The position numbers and the translations under genes were made by a program. Below are positions 24,178-33,441 of a DNA stretch of 42,472 bases, piece after piece. The DNA comes from an uncultured Chitinophagaceae bacterium (GTDB lineage: Bacteria; Bacteroidota; Bacteroidia; Chitinophagales; Chitinophagaceae). Below the pieces are notes generated by a model. That model did no database searches and was not told where the DNA came from. It saw only the letters and a program-made list of their open reading frames with translations. Position 1 is the stretch's first letter. Each line of letters begins with the position of its first letter. The DNA lies in NCBI GenBank assembly GCA_937919945.1, contig CALESY010000003.1, positions 1 to 42,472 of the forward strand. The letters run 5' to 3'.

Positions 24178-26154
24178 TTACTTATAGCTCCTTGCACTAG
24201 GATGTACCACTTCGTAATTCAAGTCTTCTTTATGAAGCTCAAAGTTACTTTCACCTTTATACTCCCATGCTGCTACATACATATATTTATCATCCTGGCG
24301 TAGTGCTTCACCATCTTCTGTCTGGAATTCTTCACGGAAGTGGCCACCGCAGCTTTCGTTACGGTTCAGCGCGTCTATACACATCAACTCGCCCAGTTCT
24401 ATAAAGTCTGCTACACGGTTTGCTTTATCCAGTTCCGGGTTGTACTCATTCACATCACCGGGTATGCGTACATTGCTCCAGAATTCTTTACGCAAAGCCT
24501 GTATTTCTGCTATCGCTTCTTTCAATCCTTTTTCATTACGTGCCATACCACACTTGTCCCACATTATCTTACCCAAGCGCTTATGAAAACTTTCAACACT
24601 TTCTGTACCCTTAATGTTCATCAGTTGATTGATGCGGTCACTCACAGCCTTTTCAGCTTCAACAAAAGCAGGATGGTCTGTTGGTATAGACTTTGTTCTG
24701 ATGTCGTCAGCCAGATAATTACCCAATGTATATGGTATTACGAAGTAACCATCTGCAAGGCCTTGCATCAATGCAGACGCACCTAGGCGGTTTGCACCAT
24801 GATCGCTGAAGTTTGCTTCGCCCAGTGCATATAAACCAGGTACAGTCGTTTGCAATTCGTAGTCAACCCACAAGCCGCCCATTGTATAGTGTACAGCAGG
24901 GTATATACGCATTGGTACTTCGTACGGGTTTTCACCTGTTATCTTTTCATACATCTCAAACAGGTTGCCATACTTCTCTTTTACTACTTCTTTACCCAGT
25001 TTAGTTATCGTATCCGCATCGGCATTACTTAAGCCTTGCTTATTTACTTCTATTTTACCATAACGCTGTATAGCGGATGCATAATCGAGATATACAGCCT
25101 GCTTAGAAGCACCTACACCATAACCCGCGTCACAACGCTCTTTAGCAGCACGGCTGGCAACGTCGCGAGGTACCAGATTACCGAACGCAGGATATCTGCG
25201 TTCCAGATAGTAGTCTCTTTCTTCTTCCGGTATATCGTTTGGTTTACGATTGTCGCCTTTTGCTTTTGGTACCCATATGCGTCCGTCATTACGCAGTGAT
25301 TCTGACATCAGCGTCAGTTTAGACTGATGGTCGCCACTAACTGGAATACATGTAGGGTGTATTTGTGTATAACAAGGATTACCGAAATAAGCACCTTTCT
25401 TGTGTGCCTTCCATGCAGCCGTTACGTTACTACCCATTGCGTTGGTTGACAGGTAGAATACGTTACCATAACCACCACTACACAGCAATACCGCATGGCC
25501 GAAGTGACGTTCCAACTCACCTGTTACAAGGTTACGAACTATCACACCGCGCGCTTTACCATCTATCATTACCACATCCAACATTTCATGGCGGCTGTAT
25601 TGGGTTACATTACCCAATGCTACCTGCCTTTCCAATGCCTGATATGCACCTATCAACAATTGCTGTCCTGTCTGTCCTGCAGCATAGAATGTACGTTGTA
25701 CTTGTGTGCCACCAAATGAACGGTTACTTAGCAAGCCACCGTACTCGCGTGCAAAGGGGACACCCTGTGCTACACATTGGTCAATGATATTAGCACTTAC
25801 ACTTGCCAAACGATACACATTAGCTTCACGCGCACGATAGTCACCACCCTTTACTGTATCATAAAACAAACGATAGGTGCTGTCACCATCATTCTGATAG
25901 TTTTTTGCAGCGTTTATACCACCTTGTGCAGCAATAGAGTGCGCACGACGTGGGCTATCCTGAAAGCAGAATGTTTTCACCTTGTAGCCCAACTCACCCA
26001 GTGATGCAGCAGCAGATGCACCGGCCAAACCGGTACCAATGATGATCACTTCGAGTTGACGTTTGTTAGCAGGATTTACAAGCTTACAAGTTGATTTATA
26101 TTTTTCCCACTTTTCTTCCAGCGAGCCAGCAGGTATTTTTGAATTAAGTGCCAT
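24178..26154 (-). CDS. sdhA: Succinate dehydrogenase/fumarate reductase flavoprotein subunit
   Basis: A 658-residue catalytic subunit that oxidises succinate to fumarate, a TCA cycle step. The FAD-binding motif is VIIIGTGLAGASAAASLG (residues 37-54), and the flavin-linking His72 lies in HSIAAQGGINAA. HPTCIP and the substrate-binding region with HYTMGGLWVDYE are present, as is the C-terminal FAD contact GANRLGASALMQGL. The size and sequence are those of the larger Bacteroidota/B. subtilis-type SdhA. It lies between sdhC (41 bp upstream) and sdhB (55 bp downstream). Confidence 0.96.
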   Translation of the reverse strand: MALNSKIPAGSLEEKWEKYKSTCKLVNPANKRQLEVIIIGTGLAGASAAASLGELGYKVKTFCFQDSPRRAHSIAAQGGINAAKNYQNDGDSTYRLFYDTVKGGDYRAREANVYRLASVSANIIDQCVAQGVPFAREYGGLLSNRSFGGTQVQRTFYAAGQTGQQLLIGAYQALERQVALGNVTQYSRHEMLDVVMIDGKARGVIVRNLVTGELERHFGHAVLLCSGGYGNVFYLSTNAMGSNVTAAWKAHKKGAYFGNPCYTQIHPTCIPVSGDHQSKLTLMSESLRNDGRIWVPKAKGDNRKPNDIPEEERDYYLERRYPAFGNLVPRDVASRAAKERCDAGYGVGASKQAVYLDYASAIQRYGKIEVNKQGLSNADADTITKLGKEVVKEKYGNLFEMYEKITGENPYEVPMRIYPAVHYTMGGLWVDYELQTTVPGLYALGEANFSDHGANRLGASALMQGLADGYFVIPYTLGNYLADDIRTKSIPTDHPAFVEAEKAVSDRINQLMNIKGTESVESFHKRLGKIMWDKCGMARNEKGLKEAIAEIQALRKEFWSNVRIPGDVNEYNPELDKANRVADFIELGELMCIDALNRNESCGGHFREEFQTEDGEALRQDDKYMYVAAWEYKGESNFELHKEDLNYEVVHPSARSYK

Positions 26155-26195
26155 ACGTATCTATGGAAATATTTTTAGAATAAACGATTATAATA

Positions 26196-26864
26196 CTACT
26201 CTATCCAGTGCAGGTAAAATGCAATAGGCATCAATGCAAATATCAATGGTATGATGATGGAAAAAGCTACACCTACCATGTTAATGATACTCTTGTATTT
26301 ATTCATTGTTAAGCCCAATGTTTGGAATGCACTGTAAAAACCATGAACCAAGTGCCACGCTAATGATATACAACCCAGCACATAAATAACCACAACAAAC
26401 AAGCTCTGAAACGCTTCTTTCATCATGGTATACAAATCCAATTCGCCATTGCCCATTGTTTGTGATGCACGGTTAGGTGCCCAGAAAGCCGATATGTGTA
26501 GTACCAGGAACAATAAAATAAGCGTACCCAAGATACCCATAGAGCGGCTATACCATTTGCTCGTAGCATTGCCTGCAGATACTGCATAGCGTGTGTTGCG
26601 GCGAGAACGGTTTTGCGCCCATAGTTTCAAGCCCTGTACAATATGGAGTATCAAAAAAGCAAAAAGGCCGATTTCAGTAATGCGGATAACAACGTTTGTA
26701 CCCATGAAATGTGCGGCCTCTGTAAATTTTTCACCACCATCGTTCCAGAAAATCATTGCATTGACGTAACAATGGACAACCAGAAACAGTACGAGAAACA
26801 ACCCTGTAAGTGCCATCTGTATTTTTTTACCTACCGAGCTGTTGAATGCGTTTTTCCAAGACAT
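26196..26864 (-). CDS. sdhC: Succinate dehydrogenase cytochrome b subunit
   Basis: A 222-residue integral membrane subunit with five hydrophobic segments, of the single-anchor (type B) cytochrome b558 family. Candidate heme ligands are the conserved histidines in VVHCYVN, LHIVQGLKLW, LVLHISAFW and LAWHLVHGFYSAFQTLG. It anchors SdhAB to the inner membrane and reduces menaquinone. As a type B anchor with two hemes, it needs no sdhD. First gene of the operon, behind a well-formed promoter. Confidence 0.93.
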   Translation of the reverse strand: MSWKNAFNSSVGKKIQMALTGLFLVLFLVVHCYVNAMIFWNDGGEKFTEAAHFMGTNVVIRITEIGLFAFLILHIVQGLKLWAQNRSRRNTRYAVSAGNATSKWYSRSMGILGTLILLFLVLHISAFWAPNRASQTMGNGELDLYTMMKEAFQSLFVVVIYVLGCISLAWHLVHGFYSAFQTLGLTMNKYKSIINMVGVAFSIIIPLIFALMPIAFYLHWIE

Positions 26865-26908
26865 AATTACCGTCTGAATTAAAATTGTAATGTTTTTGTA
26901 AAATCAGG

Positions 26909-26939
26909 CAAATATAAGATTCAGGCTGCTAAAACACAA
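26909..26939 (-). promoter_or_regulatory. Promoter (TTG-N20-TATATTTG) for sdhCAB
   Basis: On the minus strand TTG (26939-26937), a 20-bp spacer and TATATTTG (26916-26909) fit the Bacteroidota consensus. The sdhC ATG at 26864 is 44 bp further downstream, leaving a leader of about 40 nt. Confidence 0.65.
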
Positions 26940-27035
26940 TGTATTTTTCTACACATAATGTTTTTATAAAATACCTGAAACCATTGATTTAACAAGCAAT
27001 TCGAACAAAAGTTGGGCTGTATAATTTTTATATAT

Positions 27036-27602
27036 TTATATCCTGTCCAGCCTCAACATACTGTTATCTACCATCTGGAAAAAATGCTGTGGTTGGTAGG
27101 TGCGCCAGTTAGGGTTCTCGAGTAGCTTCACATACCTGTCTATATGAGAACGCTGAAAATCGTATTGTGTCTGCTCGGGCATATTAATAGATACTATCCA
27201 CCCACCCTCATCTTTAATATCATCATACCATTCCTCATAGTAATCCAGGTCGCTGCTATGAAAGTTGAGCACGTTTTCTGTAATAATGATGTACTTATAA
27301 ATACCCTTGGGTATCATCAGATCTACTATCTCACGCTTTAGCTGCATGATATCGTTTTCAACGGCATCATTCCACTCCCCAATTAACTCTATGATGGCAT
27401 AGTTTTGCTCATAATCAGTAAAGAGCAACTTCATGTACAAAGTACGTGAGCCAAACTCATCCCATTGCGGATGTATGTAGTAGTTGTAAACAGTATTGGA
27501 AAATTCAAACTCGCTGTACTCTCTACCGTAGAATGGTGAATTCTCATCTTCTTCAGCGGTATAGAGATGCCGCCAATTATAATATGGCTCTATTTCATGC
27601 AT
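27036..27602 (-). CDS. Conserved hypothetical protein, unknown function
   Basis: A 188-residue acidic, Tyr/Trp-rich cytoplasmic protein with no signal peptide or membrane segment. Alternating strands and helices are suggested by TLYMKLLFTDYEQNYAIIELIGEW, MQLKREIVDLMIPKGIYKYIIITENVLNF and GGWIVSINMPEQTQ. No family is recognised with confidence. Its ATG is 2 bp after the rhodanese stop, so the two are probably translated from one message, which is the only functional hint. Confidence 0.75.
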   Translation of the reverse strand: MHEIEPYYNWRHLYTAEEDENSPFYGREYSEFEFSNTVYNYYIHPQWDEFGSRTLYMKLLFTDYEQNYAIIELIGEWNDAVENDIMQLKREIVDLMIPKGIYKYIIITENVLNFHSSDLDYYEEWYDDIKDEGGWIVSINMPEQTQYDFQRSHIDRYVKLLENPNWRTYQPQHFFQMVDNSMLRLDRI

Positions 27603-27604
27603 TA

Positions 27605-27922
27605 CTACAAATGCTCGTTACCGTACTTCTCTTGCCAAGCCAAAACACCACCTGTAACATTTACGGTATTGGTAAAGCCCATTTGCTCCAACACCATACA
27701 TGCTTGCATACTACGCTTGCCCGAACGGCAATGGATTATCAATTCTTCATTTTTCAAGTCTTCCAGCTCATCTACCTGCATACTCAGTATATTACCGAGT
27801 GGTATCAGCTTTGCACCAATATTGTATTCTTTATATTCATCAGGTTCGCGTACATCTATTACATTCAGTTTTTCACCTGCTGCAACCCTTTGTTTCAGTT
27901 GTTCTACACTTATTTCCTGCAT
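27605..27922 (-). CDS. Single-domain rhodanese-like protein
   Basis: A 105-residue single rhodanese domain. The characteristic NVIDVREPDEY comes early (20-30), and the active-site loop is HCRSGKRS with Cys65 as the persulfide-carrying residue. A basic six-residue loop like this one fits sulfurtransferases acting on thiosulfate or a protein partner. Cytoplasmic, no signal peptide. It has its own -7 element overlapping the end of the upstream T9SS gene and is followed 2 bp later by the conserved unknown. Confidence 0.88.
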   Translation of the reverse strand: MQEISVEQLKQRVAAGEKLNVIDVREPDEYKEYNIGAKLIPLGNILSMQVDELEDLKNEELIIHCRSGKRSMQACMVLEQMGFTNTVNVTGGVLAWQEKYGNEHL

Positions 27923-27926
27923 AGTG

Positions 27927-27934
27927 CAAAGTTA
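27927..27934 (-). promoter_or_regulatory. Candidate -7 element (TAACTTTG) for the rhodanese gene
   Basis: Perfect TAnnTTTG on the minus strand only 4 bp before the ATG at 27922, overlapping the stop of the upstream gene. A TTG lies 23 bp further upstream (27960-27958). A leaderless transcript is implied. Confidence 0.4.
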
Positions 27935-29773
27935 GTATTTAATTATTTTTTGTGGTGCAATACGCTTGTCTGACGATATTAGCCTGATGACGTACATACC
28001 TGCTTGCAAATGTCTTATGTCCAGTTTTTTGCCTGATGTTATTTTGCCTGCCATCAGCACTTTCCCTTGCATATCCGTTAGTTGGTAATCTGCAGGCTTA
28101 TAATCATCAAATCTTATGGTAACATAATCTTGTGCAGGATTAGGAGATATGCCGAATACAGCTTGTTTGTTTACAATTACATCATTTACTCCGCTGGCTA
28201 TAATGGGACCTATTACCGGGCGTATCATCAATGCGCCTGAAACTGTAGATGGTTGCCAATAACCTACAACATTATAGTATAGGTGGTTTGCACCATGTCT
28301 GTTGGCATCTAAGCCAATATACAAACTATCGCTGTTTGCTAGTGCCGGCTGAATAGTACCGATGTAAAAAGTACCTGCAGGTAGCACTACGGGTTGGTCG
28401 AATTTATAGGTCCAAAAGAAATCATTTCGCAAATATTGCGGAAAGAGAAAATCCTGCTGATATGCTATCTGGTCTGAACCACCGGAAAGTCCTATATTGT
28501 TGTAAATAGCAACTGAAAAATATTTTGAGTATGCCATAGGCACCTGCCTGCCAAAGTATATCTGTACACCTGTAATAGTATCAGGTTCGTTCAGGTGATA
28601 CTCAATAGCAGTTTTACCTGGCAGTGTTGGGAACAGGTTTAGGTAATATGATTTTTCTGCCGTCCAATCGTCATATGCAAGAAAGTTATAAAACTCCTGA
28701 TCTAATACAATCGTGTCATTATCCTTATTGTCTTGCGGATTTAGGGATTCTATGTAATACTTGTTTTCAAAGATATAATTGTCTCGTGGAGTAATGAATG
28801 GAATAGTATTGGTATAGGTAGGAAACGTTACAGTCGATGTAGTATTTGCAGGTATATTGATGTTGTTGGTACCGGCTGTAAACAAGCCTACCCCTGTCGA
28901 CTTTACCCTTGCACGATAAGAATAGTTGATACTATTGCTGTTATTATAATTATTACGGATGTAGGCACTATGTTGCGATGACCTTTCTTTATTGGGGTCT
29001 GCCAGAAACTGCTTATACGTCATATAGGTATAGTCATTCAGCATATAAGTAGGCTGTATATTCAGTGCAGCATCATTAATAAGAGTATCGTACAGATTTC
29101 GGCCAGTACTCATTCTTATATAGTCTATATTCCATACGTCGTCATTCGTATTTACTGACACTTTGTTTACGAATCTGAATTGGAATGTGTCGTTTAGATA
29201 TACTGTATCAGTAATCGGCACCATTACCTGCATGAAAGTGTCAAGTGGAGAACCTTGCTTTGCCCATACTTTTACCCAAGCCTGATTTTTCTTTTTGAAG
29301 AACAACATCAACGAATCTTGTGTTTCGGGGCTGAAACCATTGCCCTGTGGCTGATAAAAGAAGCTGAGATAAATACTATCTGCAGGTGTATAGGTACTTA
29401 AATCAAAATCTCTTGATGTGAGGCTATCACCAAACACAAGCGCATTTACATTATTTGGTTCGTATGGTGTACCACTTTCATTCAGCCCATCTAAAGTTGC
29501 CACGCCTCGGCTGATGGGATTAACACCCATCGTATTGTTTATATACACATGCCTGTCAACCCATTTCAATTCATCAGGCCAAGTGGATACTCTTGTAAAA
29601 TCTTCAAAAAACGGTAATGTGAGGGCGGTAGTTTTAGAAGCACTTTGTTTATGTGGTGTTTCAGCAACACGTGTACTATTTTGTGTTAACGGAGCAATAT
29701 ATTCCTGTGCATACAGGTTGCCCGCCATACAGATACATACGATGATAAAGATGTATACTTTGCTATAATTCAC
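27932..29773 (-). CDS. Large secreted protein with T9SS type A sorting domain
   Basis: A 613-residue protein. A signal peptide (residues 1-22, ending L-Y-A-Q) sends it to the periplasm, and the C-terminal about 75 residues form a type A sorting domain (GISPNPAQDYVTIRF; LTDMQGKVLMAG; LQAGMYVIRLIS) for T9SS export and surface attachment. The central part is rich in Asn, Thr, Tyr and beta strands, with no recognised enzyme motif. The start is a GTG whose first base is the last base of the upstream PASTA gene's TAG stop (TAGTG), suggesting translational coupling. Function unknown, perhaps an adhesin or surface protein. Confidence 0.85.
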   Translation of the reverse strand: MNYSKVYIFIIVCICMAGNLYAQEYIAPLTQNSTRVAETPHKQSASKTTALTLPFFEDFTRVSTWPDELKWVDRHVYINNTMGVNPISRGVATLDGLNESGTPYEPNNVNALVFGDSLTSRDFDLSTYTPADSIYLSFFYQPQGNGFSPETQDSLMLFFKKKNQAWVKVWAKQGSPLDTFMQVMVPITDTVYLNDTFQFRFVNKVSVNTNDDVWNIDYIRMSTGRNLYDTLINDAALNIQPTYMLNDYTYMTYKQFLADPNKERSSQHSAYIRNNYNNSNSINYSYRARVKSTGVGLFTAGTNNINIPANTTSTVTFPTYTNTIPFITPRDNYIFENKYYIESLNPQDNKDNDTIVLDQEFYNFLAYDDWTAEKSYYLNLFPTLPGKTAIEYHLNEPDTITGVQIYFGRQVPMAYSKYFSVAIYNNIGLSGGSDQIAYQQDFLFPQYLRNDFFWTYKFDQPVVLPAGTFYIGTIQPALANSDSLYIGLDANRHGANHLYYNVVGYWQPSTVSGALMIRPVIGPIIASGVNDVIVNKQAVFGISPNPAQDYVTIRFDDYKPADYQLTDMQGKVLMAGKITSGKKLDIRHLQAGMYVIRLISSDKRIAPQKIIKY

Positions 29774-30642
29774 TATTCGAATTCAGGGGTTTCGTTATTG
29801 CTCGTTTCCTCTTCCTTATTTATATTAACATCTGCACCTGCTTTTTTATTGCGCTCCAATTCTTCCGGTGTCGGATTTTGTTTAATTCTAATATCTACTA
29901 TATCGCCCTGACGTATGCGGTTAGGTGCGCCTAATTCATTAAGAGAGCCCGGTATTTGGCTATATATAACAGCATTGGCAGAGTCTGTAATGTCGCCTTC
30001 CCACAATGCTGTAATAGTGAGCCCATTGCCGCTTAACATGGCAATAGCTTCATTATATGTCATACCCACCACATCAGGTACGTTAAATTGGGTATTGCCC
30101 AACCCATCACCTATTACCAAATCTATACGGCTTCCCTGTGGCAACATAGTACCTGGGCGAATTTGCTGGCCTTTGTATAACTGTTCAAGTATGGCCCCAT
30201 TTGCAATGTCAGGTCGGTAAGTAGTATCTCCTAGTATCAGATTATTACTTTTCAGTATCATCTCTGCACTTCTGAAGGACAGATTTTGCAGATTAGGCAT
30301 CGGGGTAAGCGGTGGTTGTGCTTTGTTAACGGTAATAAAGATAGTTCTACCTGTTTTTACAGTCGAATTTACTTCAGGCATTTGCGCAATTACAATATGG
30401 GCTTTTTTGTTTGGATCATATGCTGAATCTATATCTACCTCAAATCCCAAGCTTTCTAACTGATTAACAGCCATGCGGATATCTCTGTCAATCACAAGCG
30501 GTACTTTGGCTTCAGCTCCATGACGTGTAATAAAACTTAGGCTCAAAAAAAACACTATATACAACAAGCCACAAAGCAACAGTACAATCAGAAGATTGAA
30601 TCTGAACGAACGCTTTGTTTCTGCCGAAATATTGAATGCCAT
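29773..30642 (-). CDS. PASTA-domain membrane protein
   Basis: A 289-residue bitopic protein. It has a short basic cytoplasmic N terminus, one transmembrane helix (about residues 15-38) and a periplasmic region with three PASTA domains (VPLVIDRDIRMAVNQLESLGFEV; MPNLQNLSFRSAEMILKSNNL; VPDVVGMTYNEAIAMLSGNGL). An acidic tail ends the protein. PASTA domains bind peptidoglycan or its precursors. There is no kinase domain, so it is not a PknB-type kinase. It lies 27 bp downstream of ddl, the usual Bacteroidota partner, which supports a cell-wall role. Confidence 0.9.
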   Translation of the reverse strand: MAFNISAETKRSFRFNLLIVLLLCGLLYIVFFLSLSFITRHGAEAKVPLVIDRDIRMAVNQLESLGFEVDIDSAYDPNKKAHIVIAQMPEVNSTVKTGRTIFITVNKAQPPLTPMPNLQNLSFRSAEMILKSNNLILGDTTYRPDIANGAILEQLYKGQQIRPGTMLPQGSRIDLVIGDGLGNTQFNVPDVVGMTYNEAIAMLSGNGLTITALWEGDITDSANAVIYSQIPGSLNELGAPNRIRQGDIVDIRIKQNPTPEELERNKKAGADVNINKEEETSNNETPEFE

Positions 30643-30669
30643 ACGTGCTGTAGATGAAAGTACGAAAAA

Positions 30670-31668
30670 TTATGCATTAGCTGTTTTCAGACAGTCTTCA
30701 ATAATAGAACCGTAAAAGTCTACTAAACTCATATTGGCTGCTCTTACCTGTTGTGGCACAATACTATTCTCGCTTTGGCCAGGCATCGTATTTACTTCCA
30801 GAAAAAAGAGTTTGTTAGTGCCTTTTTGCAATATAAAGTCCATACGGACAATGCCCCTGCAATTTAGATGCCTGTATATATAGGCTGCTTTATGCTCTAA
30901 TTGTTCACGTATCTTATCATCAATCGGCGCTGGTGTTATTTCACTGGTGACACCTGGTGTGTATTTAGCCTCGTAATCAAAAAACTCGTTTTTGCTGACT
31001 ATTTCAGTAGCGGGAAGTGTCTGTAAATAACCATCTACTTTATAAACACCGATAGTCAGTTCCCTACCCTCAATAAACTCTTCTATAAGTACCTGATTAT
31101 CTTCCTTGAATGCTTTTTCAATGGCAGGCAATAAGTCCTCTACGGCTTTCACTTTACTAACACCTAAGCTAGAACCGCTTTCATTAGGCTTTACAAACAT
31201 GGGCAGTTGTAATTCTTCCAATATATTGCCCACAGAATAAGGCTCACCTTTTATAAGGTGTACAGAGTTAGCAATATTTACTACGTTGAAAGATTTTACA
31301 ACCTTATTACAATAGCTCTTATTAAATGTAAGTGCAGATACAATAGCATTACAAGTAGTATAAGGAATATTCAACATATCGAGGTAGCCCTGTATGCGTC
31401 CGTCCTCCCCCGGTGTGCCGTGTATAGCAATAAACACACAGTGGAAAATTATTTTATGCCCATCTATCTGCAATGAGAAATCGTTACGGTCTACAGCTAT
31501 CTGCCTGCCGTCTGCCGTTTCGTGCCACCAACCATTACGGTCAACTATTATTTTGTAGGTATTGTATTTTTCACTGTCGAGGTTTTTTTCTATCGTACGG
31601 GCTGTTTGTATGGATATGACATACTCTCCTGAATAGCCCCCTGCCAATAAAGCAATATTTTTCTTCAT
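30670..31668 (-). CDS. ddl: D-alanine--D-alanine ligase
   Basis: A 332-residue ATP-grasp enzyme joining two D-alanines for peptidoglycan precursor synthesis in the cytoplasm. The N-terminal domain has IALLAGGYSGEYVISIQTA (with the Glu/Ser pair of the family) and IAIHGTPGEDGRIQGYLDML. The ATP-grasp part has KPNESGSSLGVSKV, EFIEGRELTIGVY, and the metal-binding MDFIL...FFLEVNTMPG. Length is normal. First gene of the ddl-PASTA-T9SS run, with a -7 promoter element 25 bp upstream. Confidence 0.95.
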   Translation of the reverse strand: MKKNIALLAGGYSGEYVISIQTARTIEKNLDSEKYNTYKIIVDRNGWWHETADGRQIAVDRNDFSLQIDGHKIIFHCVFIAIHGTPGEDGRIQGYLDMLNIPYTTCNAIVSALTFNKSYCNKVVKSFNVVNIANSVHLIKGEPYSVGNILEELQLPMFVKPNESGSSLGVSKVKAVEDLLPAIEKAFKEDNQVLIEEFIEGRELTIGVYKVDGYLQTLPATEIVSKNEFFDYEAKYTPGVTSEITPAPIDDKIREQLEHKAAYIYRHLNCRGIVRMDFILQKGTNKLFFLEVNTMPGQSENSIVPQQVRAANMSLVDFYGSIIEDCLKTANA

Positions 31669-31693
31669 GTATATTTACTACAGGTGTAGGTTT

Positions 31694-31701
31694 CAAAGGT
31701 A
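31694..31701 (-). promoter_or_regulatory. Candidate -7 element (TACCTTTG) for ddl
   Basis: Perfect TAnnTTTG on the minus strand, 25 bp before the ddl ATG at 31668. No convincing -33 TTG. Confidence 0.45.
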
Positions 31702-31795
31702 AAAGAAAAAAGACGGATGCTATAATTAACTTGTTAAAAAATGAACAAGCATTTCCAATATACTTGTACTCAATATTGACAATATAAACACTTGA

Positions 31796-32287
31796 TTAAT
31801 CAATCCTGAACCTCAATCCGCCAAGTATTGGCCTGATGGTATTTTGTCTTGCAGATTGGCTGAATAGCATCAAACTACCCTCTGTATTGAAATACACCCG
31901 CTCGCTAATCCTGATATTAGCCCCCAACTGTACTCCGTAAGAAAAGCCTGTACCACTACCAAATAACGTACCGCCATGAGGGCCAAGGTATATGTAAGAA
32001 CGGCCAATAGACATAGGTACATTAACATACAAACCCAAATGCAGTGAATTACCAAACCAGTAACCCAATGTTGGTGCAACCTGAATAGCATCCGCCACCA
32101 ATGCTACCCCCTGCATTCTTGCATAAGGTCTTGATGGTTGATTGGCTACACTGAATATACCACCATTTATACCAAATTCTGCTGCAGGAATAGTTGTTTC
32201 TTCTTCTTTATAGGCATTGTATTGTGCTGTAACTGGCTTTACAAATAGACAACATATTAGCAGGGCAATTAGCGGTTTGAAATACAT
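31796..32287 (-). CDS. Small secreted, probably beta-barrel outer membrane protein
   Basis: A 163-residue protein with a signal peptide (MYFKPLIALLICCLFVKPVTAQ region). The rest consists of short amphipathic strands with Gly turns (LGYWFGNSLHLGLYVNVPM; SYGVQLGANIRISERVYFNTEGSL) and ends in the strand RPILGGLRFRID. This looks like a small OmpA/OmpW-type eight-strand barrel, although the terminal residue is Asp rather than aromatic. The ATG at 32287 is preferred over an in-frame TTG at 32293. Function unknown. Confidence 0.72.
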   Translation of the reverse strand: MYFKPLIALLICCLFVKPVTAQYNAYKEEETTIPAAEFGINGGIFSVANQPSRPYARMQGVALVADAIQVAPTLGYWFGNSLHLGLYVNVPMSIGRSYIYLGPHGGTLFGSGTGFSYGVQLGANIRISERVYFNTEGSLMLFSQSARQNTIRPILGGLRFRID

Positions 32288-32325
32288 ATACAAGAGTTAA
32301 GGTTGAAAATGATGTGCTAATATAA

Positions 32326-32337
32326 TGCTTGCAAGCA
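32326..32337. promoter_or_regulatory. Perfect 12-bp palindrome TGCTTGCAAGCA
   Basis: The palindrome lies 39 bp upstream of the small barrel gene (minus) and 26 bp before the DUF2461 remnant (plus). A wider inverted pair GTGCT (32314-32318) / AGCAC (32334-32338) overlaps it. It is a candidate operator; no other support. Confidence 0.3.
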
Positions 32338-32362
32338 CAAATTATCAATCAGCAGTTAAGAT

Positions 32363-32623
32363 TTGTTAAGAATCGAAATTAACATTAACAACAAGGTTTT
32401 TAAAGACAAATTTGGCAGCATACAAGGTGAGCAAAACAAGAAAATACCCGATGAATTTAAGGCAGCAGCAGCCCAAGAACCACTAATAGCCAACAAGCAG
32501 TTTTACTACAGCGCCACGTTGAAACCCAAAGCCATAACGGAAGATAGCTTGCCAGATGTGTTGATGGAGTATTATATGGCTGTCAAAAAAATGAATGAAT
32601 TCCTGAAAAAAGCTATGCAATAA
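32363..32623 (+). pseudogene. C-terminal remnant of a DUF2461 (TIGR02453-like) protein
   Basis: The open frame codes for 86 residues, with only a TTG available as start and a stop codon two codons upstream. Its content, NNKVFKDKFGSIQGEQNKKIP early and LPDVLMEYYMAVKKMNEFLKKA at the end, resembles the C-terminal part of DUF2461 proteins, which are about 220 residues long. The N-terminal about 130-140 residues are missing and the upstream DNA is intergenic. I infer a decayed gene; a genuine small protein is possible. Its end overlaps the convergent hydrolase by 11 bp. The family match is from memory. Confidence 0.5.
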
Positions 32624-33299
32624 AACGCTTTATCATCCATGCCAGCATAGTGGCATCTACTTGTTCTATGGGGTGTGGTGTTGCAGGCAACATTCCCATT
32701 TGCGCATTGGGCAAGGTTTTATATACTGCCAATGTTTCATCAAGGGTTATCATCTTATCTCTATCGCCTATTAATATTAGTGATGGGTGTTGTATAGTAG
32801 CATAATCTTCTGTTTTCAGTGGATTATCCTTTCCCATAGTATGTAGCATATCGGCTGTTCGCTGCAATACTTCTTTCCAGTTGTTCGGCGCGTGTCTGTT
32901 AGCCAATGTTGCTGCAAATGCTGGTAGTTTTGTTTCTATTTTATCTGCATCCAGCATTGCGGTTTCTTTTATGGCAGTTGGCTCATCCCAATGGAATTTG
33001 GTAGCAAGCGTAACTATTTTCCCAATCCTGTCTGCATGATGCTTAGCCATATACATAGCCACATATCCACCCATACTGTAGCCAAATATATCTGCCTGCA
33101 CTATATTGTTAGCATCCATATAACGCAATACATCTGTAGCAAAGCTTTCTATTGAAAACCCATTTGTCGGGTACACCTCTCCGCCATGTCCTGAAAAAGA
33201 GATGGTATGTATATCATAATCTACTTTTAAATTGTCAGCTAATAGTACAAGTTGGTCTTTTGCACCTATTGCACCGTGCAGTAAGATGAGTGGCTTCAT
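32613..33299 (-). CDS. Alpha/beta hydrolase
   Basis: A 228-residue cytoplasmic hydrolase of the alpha/beta fold. LILLHGAIGAKDQ gives the oxyanion-hole HG motif, FGYSMGGYVAMYMA the nucleophile elbow with Ser in GYSMGG, LILIGDRDKMI the acidic residue, and PATPHPIEQVD the catalytic His. The cap is small, as in esterase/lactonase or MhpC-like members. The substrate is unknown. A second, unrelated-looking hydrolase is at 36763-37581. Confidence 0.85.
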   Translation of the reverse strand: MKPLILLHGAIGAKDQLVLLADNLKVDYDIHTISFSGHGGEVYPTNGFSIESFATDVLRYMDANNIVQADIFGYSMGGYVAMYMAKHHADRIGKIVTLATKFHWDEPTAIKETAMLDADKIETKLPAFAATLANRHAPNNWKEVLQRTADMLHTMGKDNPLKTEDYATIQHPSLILIGDRDKMITLDETLAVYKTLPNAQMGMLPATPHPIEQVDATMLAWMIKRFIA

Positions 33300-33441
33300 A
33301 TAACGGTGAAAATATGAAAAACTAACAGGTGCATTAAATTATTATTGCAAAGTCAGATTAAGCTCATTTGTCAAACATTACCGCTTACAGGCATTAGTAA
33401 GCATATAATATCTCAATATATACTAACAACAGCTACACCCT

